A stretch of 64,000 nt of DNA from Fimbriimonadaceae bacterium. Lineage in GTDB: Bacteria; Armatimonadota; Fimbriimonadia; Fimbriimonadales; Fimbriimonadaceae. Position numbers and translations under genes: made by a program. The notes under the pieces are model-generated. The model was not told the DNA's origin and searched no databases. It saw only the letters and a program-made list of their open reading frames with translations. The DNA is taken from assembly GCA_019638775.1 (NCBI GenBank), contig JAHBTD010000001.1:868001-932000 (forward strand), written 5' to 3'. Below, piece after piece: positions 59,338-64,000 of this stretch. The stretch's first letter is position 1, and each line of letters starts with the position of its first letter.

Positions 59338-59966
59338 ATAACGATGAGTGAGGAACGATGAAGGATGAATTGGGAAGGGACACGGGAGGGCAACGCTCTG
59401 CGTGAAACAAAGAAACTTATTTCTCACAGAGACACAAAGAATCACAAAGGCACAGAGTGGGAGGGCAACGCTTCGTCGTTGCCGTACAACACCGCGCATG
59501 CAAGGATTCCTGCACCACAACTGATGCGCAGGCTTTGCGAGTTAGCGAGATAGAAAAGCCACGTCACGCAGAGGTGCCGAGTCCGCAGAGTTCGCAGAGG
59601 ACTCAACCCCATCTCTGCGCTTTTTGCGAGCTCTGCGTGAAACAAAGAAACGCAGTTCTCACAGAGACACAGAGGACCACAGAGGCACAGAGTGGGAGGG
59701 CGGACCCGTGCAACACCGCACAGCGCAGGCAAGGATGCCTGCACCACAACTGATGCGCAGGCATTGCGACTTTGCGTGAATAAAAGGCCAAGTCACGCAG
59801 AGTTCGCAGAGGCCTTAACCCAATCTCTGCGCTTTTTGCGAGCTCTGCGTGAAACAAAGAAACGCAGTTCTCACAGAGACACAAAGAACCACAAAGGCAC
59901 AGAGTGGGAGGGCAACGCTCTGTCGTTGCCGTTTTGGAGTGCGACGATTTACCGTTACCCTCCCGA
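59338..59966. repeat. intergenic block of family-B repeats
   Basis: No gene is supported. About 600 bp are built from repeated units: TTCTCACAGAGACACAAAGA, CACAAAGGCACAGAGTGGGAG, GGCAACGCTCTGTCGTTGCC, ACTGATGCGCAGGCTTTGCG and GAGCTCTGCGTGAAACAAAG. The last two recur about 240 bp apart with few changes, so part of the block is a tandem duplication. Confidence 0.85.
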
Positions 59967-60950
59967 CTAACTTCCGACCTTCACTGGTGCGCCGCCCTGC
60001 TCAGATGACTTGTACGCTGCTTCGCTAAGCTCCATCACCCTCAGGCCTGACTCAAATGCGGCGGCAATCGTGTCCTTCCCGAGCACCGTATCGACAAAGT
60101 TCCGGTCTTGGTCCGTCTGCCGGGGAAGGTTTTCGCAGGTCAGTTTGCTGCTGTCGTTTTCTCGAATAGTCAACTTGCCGTCGCGCACAAAGAAGGCCCC
60201 ACGCTCGCAGAAAATGGTGATGTCTTCGTGCCAGTTTGGCGCGTCGCCATTGATGGTGATCGTGCCCATCGCGCCGTTTGTGAATTTGACGCTGATGGCG
60301 GAATCGATGTCAACGGGCGTGCCTCGATTGTCGATAAAGGCATTCACCGACTCGGCTTTCAGGCCCGTGCACCAAAGCAAAATGTCCACCATGTGGCTGC
60401 CCGAATCCAACATCATCCCTCCGCCAGAAAGAGCCGGGTCTTGCCTCCAAGTGCCGGTTGTGAATCGCTTCCACTCTTGGCTCAGCAGGGCGGAAACCAT
60501 CGTCACTTCGCCGTATTGACCGCTGTCGATCTCCCGTTTGATGCGGATGAATTCGGGTTGCGTGTGCCGCTGATAGGCGATCCCGCCAACTTTGCCGCTC
60601 GTTTCGCGCGCCTGAATGCACCGGTGGCAATCTTCGACGCTGGTGACAAACGGCTTCTCGGTGAAGACATGGAGTCCGGCGCTGAAGCTATCGAGAATCT
60701 GATCGACGTGCTGCGTGTGAGGCGTGTTGATATGGGTGGCATCGAGCCCGCCCTCGGCGAGCATATGCTCGTAATCGCAATAGACGCGGGCGTTGGCTAG
60801 GTGAGGGAAATCCCGCTTGGCGCGCTGGATCATGTCGTCGTTCGGGTCGGTGAGGGCGACCACCTCTGCGCCTTCCACTTTGCTCAGGAGGTCAAAATGC
60901 CATCGGGCGATGCCCCCGCAACCGATGAATCCGATCCGAACCTTTTCCAT
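59967..60950 (-). CDS. Gfo/Idh/MocA family oxidoreductase
   Basis: This 327-residue NAD(P)-dependent enzyme has an N-terminal Rossmann fold (VRIGFIGCGGIARWHFDLLS), the EKPF motif (HVFTEKPFVTS) with the catalytic Lys, and the C-terminal beta-sheet domain (GGGMMLDSGSHMVDILLWCT, with the Asp/His pair). Family members oxidise or reduce sugars and cyclitols. The ATG at 60950 is preceded by TAGCAT at exactly 6 nt, so leaderless expression is likely. There is no sugar operon around it. The substrate is unknown. Confidence 0.94.
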   Translation of the reverse strand: MEKVRIGFIGCGGIARWHFDLLSKVEGAEVVALTDPNDDMIQRAKRDFPHLANARVYCDYEHMLAEGGLDATHINTPHTQHVDQILDSFSAGLHVFTEKPFVTSVEDCHRCIQARETSGKVGGIAYQRHTQPEFIRIKREIDSGQYGEVTMVSALLSQEWKRFTTGTWRQDPALSGGGMMLDSGSHMVDILLWCTGLKAESVNAFIDNRGTPVDIDSAISVKFTNGAMGTITINGDAPNWHEDITIFCERGAFFVRDGKLTIRENDSSKLTCENLPRQTDQDRNFVDTVLGKDTIAAAFESGLRVMELSEAAYKSSEQGGAPVKVGS

Positions 60951-60956
60951 GGGTCG

Positions 60957-60962
60957 ATGCTA
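60957..60962 (-). promoter_or_regulatory. -10-like TAGCAT, leaderless arrangement
   Basis: On the minus strand TAGCAT is followed by 6 nt and ATG at 60950. No Shine-Dalgarno is present. Confidence 0.45.
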
Positions 60963-61027
60963 CCCCTGTAAACGATAAACGAGGAAGTAGGAGCGATGAA
61001 TACGAAGGCCGAGAGTCGCTGCACTCC

Positions 61028-61056
61028 AAAGCGCGAATGAATTCACGCACTCCCAA
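61028..61056 (+). repeat. family-C palindromic repeat
   Basis: AAAGCGCGAATGAATTCACGCACTCCCAAA-type element: a CGAATNAATTCG-like core followed by GCACTCCCAA. It is the third of four copies. Confidence 0.7.
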
Positions 61057-61180
61057 AACTCTCCTCAAAAGCCACGAACGAAGCATTGCCCTTCCATGCT
61101 TCTTAACAATCTTAATCACGTCTTAACATTCAGCTACAACCCACCCTGCCCGAACTCTGTATCAGCTAGCGGAGGACAAA

Positions 61181-62008
61181 ATGACGGAAAAGCAAACACA
61201 GCTTTATCAATCCATCCAGACCTTCGACATCGACGGAGGTCCCGTCCAATTCTCTTTCGCCCAACGGCTCGCCCGAGAGAACGGCTGGAGCCGGGATTAC
61301 ACCCAGCGTGCCATCGACGAATACAGAAAATTCCTCTTTCTATCGGCGGAGGCCGGACACCCGATCACACCGTCCGACGAGGTGGACCAGGTGTGGCACC
61401 TACACCTCACCTACTCCGACTCCTACTGGAACCGGCTCTGCAAGGAGGTCTTGCCGAGGCCGCTGCTCCACGGACCGACCAAGGGTGGCAAAGCCGAAGG
61501 CGAGAAGTTTCACGACTGGTACGCAAAGACCCTTGAGAGCTATCGCGGATTCTTCGGCGAGCCGTCCGCCGACATCTGGCCGGAAGCCAGAATTCGGTTT
61601 GGAGATGCCCCTTTCTATCAGCGTGTGAACGTGCGGGATAATTGGGTGATCCCGAAAGCCAGAGTCAAGCGCGGGGTTCGTGTTGGGCTGGCTTCGGTTG
61701 GCGGGATGATCTTGCTGGCGGGGTGCAACGCCCTCAGTGGTCCTTTGGGGGCGTTCCTGCTCGTGGGAGGATTCTTGGTGATCCTCTTCATCGTTATGCT
61801 CATCAACTTGGTCTTCCAATCGAGCGCGGCGGGCCGTCGAAACGACCCCAACCGGTCGGGACACGCGGGATGTGGAGGCTCGGGCTGCTCCTCAAGCTCT
61901 AGTGACAGCGGGCACTCGGGATGCGGTGGAGCGTCGGGATGCGGAAGCTCCGGTTGCGGAGGTGGAGGCTGCGGTGGGGGTTGTGGAGGAGGATGTGGCG
62001 GGGGCTGA
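61181..62008 (+). CDS. GRDP-like protein with Gly/Cys-rich C-terminus
   Basis: This 275-residue protein starts with GGAGGA 6 nt upstream. Residues 15-125 carry a glycine-rich domain-containing-protein (DUF1399-like) module with the conserved PSDEVDQVWHLHLTYSDSYW and a second YAKTLESYRGFFGE helix. Two TM segments follow (about 166-200). The last 60 residues are a Gly/Cys/Ser repeat (GCGGGGCGGGCGGG type), reminiscent of TIGR04222-type proteins. Cysteines recur every 3-5 residues and could bind metal. It is the first of two plus-strand genes; cytochrome P460 follows. The function is unknown. Confidence 0.82.
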   Translation: MTEKQTQLYQSIQTFDIDGGPVQFSFAQRLARENGWSRDYTQRAIDEYRKFLFLSAEAGHPITPSDEVDQVWHLHLTYSDSYWNRLCKEVLPRPLLHGPTKGGKAEGEKFHDWYAKTLESYRGFFGEPSADIWPEARIRFGDAPFYQRVNVRDNWVIPKARVKRGVRVGLASVGGMILLAGCNALSGPLGAFLLVGGFLVILFIVMLINLVFQSSAAGRRNDPNRSGHAGCGGSGCSSSSSDSGHSGCGGASGCGSSGCGGGGCGGGCGGGCGGG

Positions 62009-62081
62009 TTCTCACCCACGATGAACAAAAACGCTTGCCAACCACACCTAATTCTATGTGGGAGTATTGGAGAGTGTTGCG

Positions 62082-62681
62082 ATGAAAATTCAAACACAAA
62101 CATTGATTCCGGCAGCGCTGGCAATAGTTGCTGTCACGATTGCAGGCTGGGGTTGGCCGGAACGAGGCAAGAGCACGACATCAGCCCAAAAAGAGCCTGA
62201 GTTGTTGGCTGCTGTCCGAGAGTATCAGCAGTGGACAGTGGCAAACAAGGAGCCAAAAGTGATGGCTCGAGCCATCGATCTTCTCTGCCGAATGCCCACT
62301 CCCGAGGAGCTAAAGAAGGCCGAACAAGATCCTCATTACCAAAAGTTCATCAAGGTCTTTGTGAACTCGATTGGGGAAAAGGCGATGTTCAACACGTTAG
62401 AGATGCCGCCCGGCACACGCATCAGTGGGGCCGCATTCCCGGTTGGTTCGATCATCGTGAAGGAAAAACGCATCGGCAAGGAAGGGGAGATCGAGCTCTT
62501 TACGGTCATGCGAAAGCGTGAGAAAGGCTATAACCCCGAGTGTGGCGACTGGGAGTTTGCGACCGTCGATCCAAAGATGGCCAAGCTCACGAGTCAGGGG
62601 AAGATTGAGCTTTGTATGTCTTGCCACCAAGAGCAATCGAAGTTCGATTACACCTTCCGGACGTATTTTGATAAGAAGTGA
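62082..62681 (+). CDS. cytochrome P460-family c-type cytochrome
   Basis: ATG at 62082 is chosen, with GGAGAG upstream and a signal peptide after it (TLIPAALAIVAVTIAGWGW). The 199-residue protein has the P460-type beta domain (FVNSIGEKAM, PPGTRISGAAFPVGSIIVKE, IELFTVMRKREKGYNPECGD WEFATV) and a single C-terminal haem site CMSCH (Cys178, Cys181, His182). P460 cytochromes oxidise hydroxylamine or NO. Many distant family members lack proof of this. No other nitrogen-cycle genes are near. Confidence 0.88.
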   Translation: MKIQTQTLIPAALAIVAVTIAGWGWPERGKSTTSAQKEPELLAAVREYQQWTVANKEPKVMARAIDLLCRMPTPEELKKAEQDPHYQKFIKVFVNSIGEKAMFNTLEMPPGTRISGAAFPVGSIIVKEKRIGKEGEIELFTVMRKREKGYNPECGDWEFATVDPKMAKLTSQGKIELCMSCHQEQSKFDYTFRTYFDKK

Positions 62682-62773
62682 GTAGGCGAGCAGGGGGTGA
62701 ATCCACAAGCTCAAGCAGTCCCCCTGACACGATGCCTCAGCCCTTCGGGTTAAGGCTATTTTGATTGCTTTTA

Positions 62774-62801
62774 GCCTCAACCCTAAGGGGAGGGTTGAGG
62801 C
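62774..62801 (+). terminator. hairpin after the P460 gene
   Basis: GCCTCAACCCT and AGGGTTGAGGC pair perfectly over 11 bp around AAGGGG. A short T tract (TCCTTTT) follows about 12 nt later. A weaker TTCG-loop hairpin lies just upstream at 62733-62754. Confidence 0.6.
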
Positions 62802-62815
62802 ATGTTAGAGTCCTT

Positions 62816-63037
62816 TTAAAGCCACCTTAGCCATTCGATGGTGCTAAAAGTTTGATGGCATGCGTTGCAGTGGCGTGAGGTTCTGTATTTCAGAATGACA
62901 AGCGCAAAGAAGACCCAGTGAATGAAGATGTCGATCAGGTTCGCGTGAGTCATTAGCGAGTGGTCGCGCCAGCGAACTTTTCGCAGGTTTGTAGACCCGC
63001 AAAGTGGGCAGTTCTGCGTGAGTTGAGGGCGTCGCAC
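62816..63037 (-). CDS. small zinc-ribbon membrane protein
   Basis: This 73-residue ORF (GTG start) has two CxxC pairs, CPLCGS at 10-15 and CNACHQ at 57-62, placed on the two sides of a hydrophobic stretch (IDIFIHWVFFALVILKY). The CxxC-TM-CxxC layout is like small zinc-ribbon proteins. Nothing supports the start beyond the frame, and TAAGAC lies 8 nt upstream. The nearby sequence is repeat-rich, so it could be spurious. Confidence 0.45.
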   Translation of the reverse strand: MRRPQLTQNCPLCGSTNLRKVRWRDHSLMTHANLIDIFIHWVFFALVILKYRTSRHCNACHQTFSTIEWLRWL

Positions 63038-63324
63038 CGTTGTCAGTCTTACGCAACAGAGTCGTAGAGGTTGCGACTCTCTGCTCCTCCACTTTCGAAA
63101 TCACGGTCGGTACCTTGCTTTGTGTGGCGTTGACCAGAGGTGGGCTCGCATTGGAGGGCCACTGTCCTCAGTGACCATTCTTGGACCCTTGGACATTGAG
63201 GACAATGTCCCTCCAGCCCCGAAACAAACTTACACCTCGATCAATAGAACTGACCACTCTTGGACTGGCGGCGATAAATCGCCGCTATTCAAAGCGCGAA
63301 TAAATTCGCGCACTCCCAAGAGGG
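63038..63324. repeat. intergenic segment with hairpins and a family-C element
   Basis: No gene is seen. A perfect hairpin GGACATTG-AGGA-CAATGTCC lies at about 63190-63210, near a related CCACTGTCCTCAGTGACC text at 63161. A family-C element (CGCGAATAAATTCGCG then CACTCCCAA) is at 63294-63320. Confidence 0.6.
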
Positions 63325-64000
63325 CTATGCACCGATCAGATTCAAAATCTCCTGCGTTCGCCGGACCATTAGATCGTGGTCGCCCCGGGTCTCCACATTC
63401 AGCCGGAGCAGCGGTTCCGTATTCGATCCCCTCAGGTTGAACCGCCACAGCGGAAACTCCACCGACAGCCCGTCAAGCTTATCCACCGTGCCACCAAGCG
63501 GGCCGTAATGGGCCTCGACTTTGGCAAGCGTTGACTGCACGTCGTCGACCTTCGTGTTCACCTCTCCGCTGCAAGGATACGCCGCGATCATCGCCCCGAC
63601 CAGCTCACCAAGCGACTTCCCGGTCGAGGACACAAGCTGGGCGATCAGCAGCAGCGGGATCATGCCGCTGTCGCAATACCAGTGACTCTTGAAATAGTGG
63701 TGGGCGCTCATTTCGCCGCCGTAGGTGGCGTCTTCGGCGCGCATCTTTTCCTTGATGAAAGCATGCCCCGATTTGCATACAACTCCCCGCCCGCCGTACT
63801 GCTTGATGATGTCCAGCGTGTTCCAAGTGAGGCGTGGATCGTAGATGATCGTCTGGTCGGGATCGACACTGAGCAAGGCTTGCGTAAGCACGCCAACGAT
63901 GTAATAGCCCTCGATGAACGCACCGTTTTCGTCAAGGAAGAAACAGCGGTCGTAGTCGCCGTCCCACGCCACCCCAAAGTCGAACTTCTCGGCCTGCATC
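63325..64000 (-). CDS. phosphomannomutase/phosphoglucomutase, C-terminal part
   Basis: The frame is open to the window edge, so the N-terminus with the phosphoserine loop is missing. The visible 225 residues contain the metal-binding loop (WDGDYDRCFFLDENG), the sugar-binding GEMSAHHYF (a phosphomannomutase/phosphoglucomutase pattern) and the phosphate-binding loop RGSNTEPLLRLNVE in domain 4. The enzyme interconverts hexose 1- and 6-phosphates for glycan or LPS precursor synthesis. It ends right next to a family-C repeat. Confidence 0.93.
   Translation of the reverse strand, partial: MQAEKFDFGVAWDGDYDRCFFLDENGAFIEGYYIVGVLTQALLSVDPDQTIIYDPRLTWNTLDIIKQYGGRGVVCKSGHAFIKEKMRAEDATYGGEMSAHHYFKSHWYCDSGMIPLLLIAQLVSSTGKSLGELVGAMIAAYPCSGEVNTKVDDVQSTLAKVEAHYGPLGGTVDKLDGLSVEFPLWRFNLRGSNTEPLLRLNVETRGDHDLMVRRTQEILNLIGA

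Noticed and set aside
62006-62040. UGA readthrough (Sec) at the end of the Gly/Cys-rich gene
   Set aside because: The frame after the TGA has no SECIS-like hairpin that I can see and runs into the next gene with unlikely amino acid content.

Overview
The window looks like chromosome of a diderm, flagellated bacterium, most likely a member of Armatimonadota (Fimbriimonadia-like). This rests on two DUF1559-type prepilin pseudopilins (30775-31578, 39072-39938), a Kdo transferase (LPS), an outer-membrane-type beta-barrel, a flagellin, moderately high GC and many secreted peptidases. The lineage is an inference; Planctomycetes-like relatives share some of these families. No rRNA, prophage core, CRISPR array or transposase was seen. 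One tRNA gene is present, and it is a selenocysteine tRNA (5986-6080).

Layout. 1-1744: end of an E2 acyltransferase gene, then a peptidase C26 amidotransferase and a biotin carrier protein, all joined by ATGA overlaps. 1805-2227: an AT-rich four-TM gene with its own terminator. 2456-5365: a NarL-type two-component pair, a lipoprotein and an unknown cytosolic protein. 5366-8025: dispersed repeats, tRNA-Sec, a 2-TM protein and an alpha/beta hydrolase. 8026-12846: beta-barrel protein, ALDH7, two small proteins and an AraC-DinB fusion. 13094-14017: malate dehydrogenase between two 44-bp direct repeats. 14209-15513: a minus-strand mini-operon of three small genes under one promoter, one encoding an Acb2/Tad1-like (anti-CBASS) hairpin protein. 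15586-26669: DUF389 protein, M28 peptidases, a TPR glycosyltransferase, MerR, pyrG and a subtilase. 26710-29539: gatB, TPR protein, DivIVA-like protein and YggU. 29555-30584: VOC protein and tandem-HxlR regulator around a symmetric promoter/operator. 30775-39938: prepilins, TetR, S41 peptidase, waaA, a 76-bp tandem repeat, a GDDxY-repeat secreted protein, an esterase and a GNAT. 39999-44426: a giant M28-like/FtsX fusion. 44477-51189: secreted and membrane unknowns, a PfkB kinase, a candidate UGA-containing mini-selenoprotein gene (46390-46524), creatininase, a ComEA-like protein and an amine oxidase. 51247-64000: flagellin, MFS, GNAT, alaS expanded by in-frame repeats, Gfo/Idh/MocA, a glycine/cysteine-rich protein, cytochrome P460 and a phosphohexomutase fragment.

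Three themes stand out. First, tRNA-Sec plus a short tail-to-tail ORF with an in-frame UGA and a SECIS-like hairpin suggest selenoprotein synthesis. Second, a family of GGGGAGGGG-type hairpin repeats, found between genes in several places, also occupies two in-frame segments of the essential alaS gene. Third, many genes lack a Shine-Dalgarno and carry a TANNNT-like -10 box exactly 6 nt before the start codon, implying widespread leaderless transcription.
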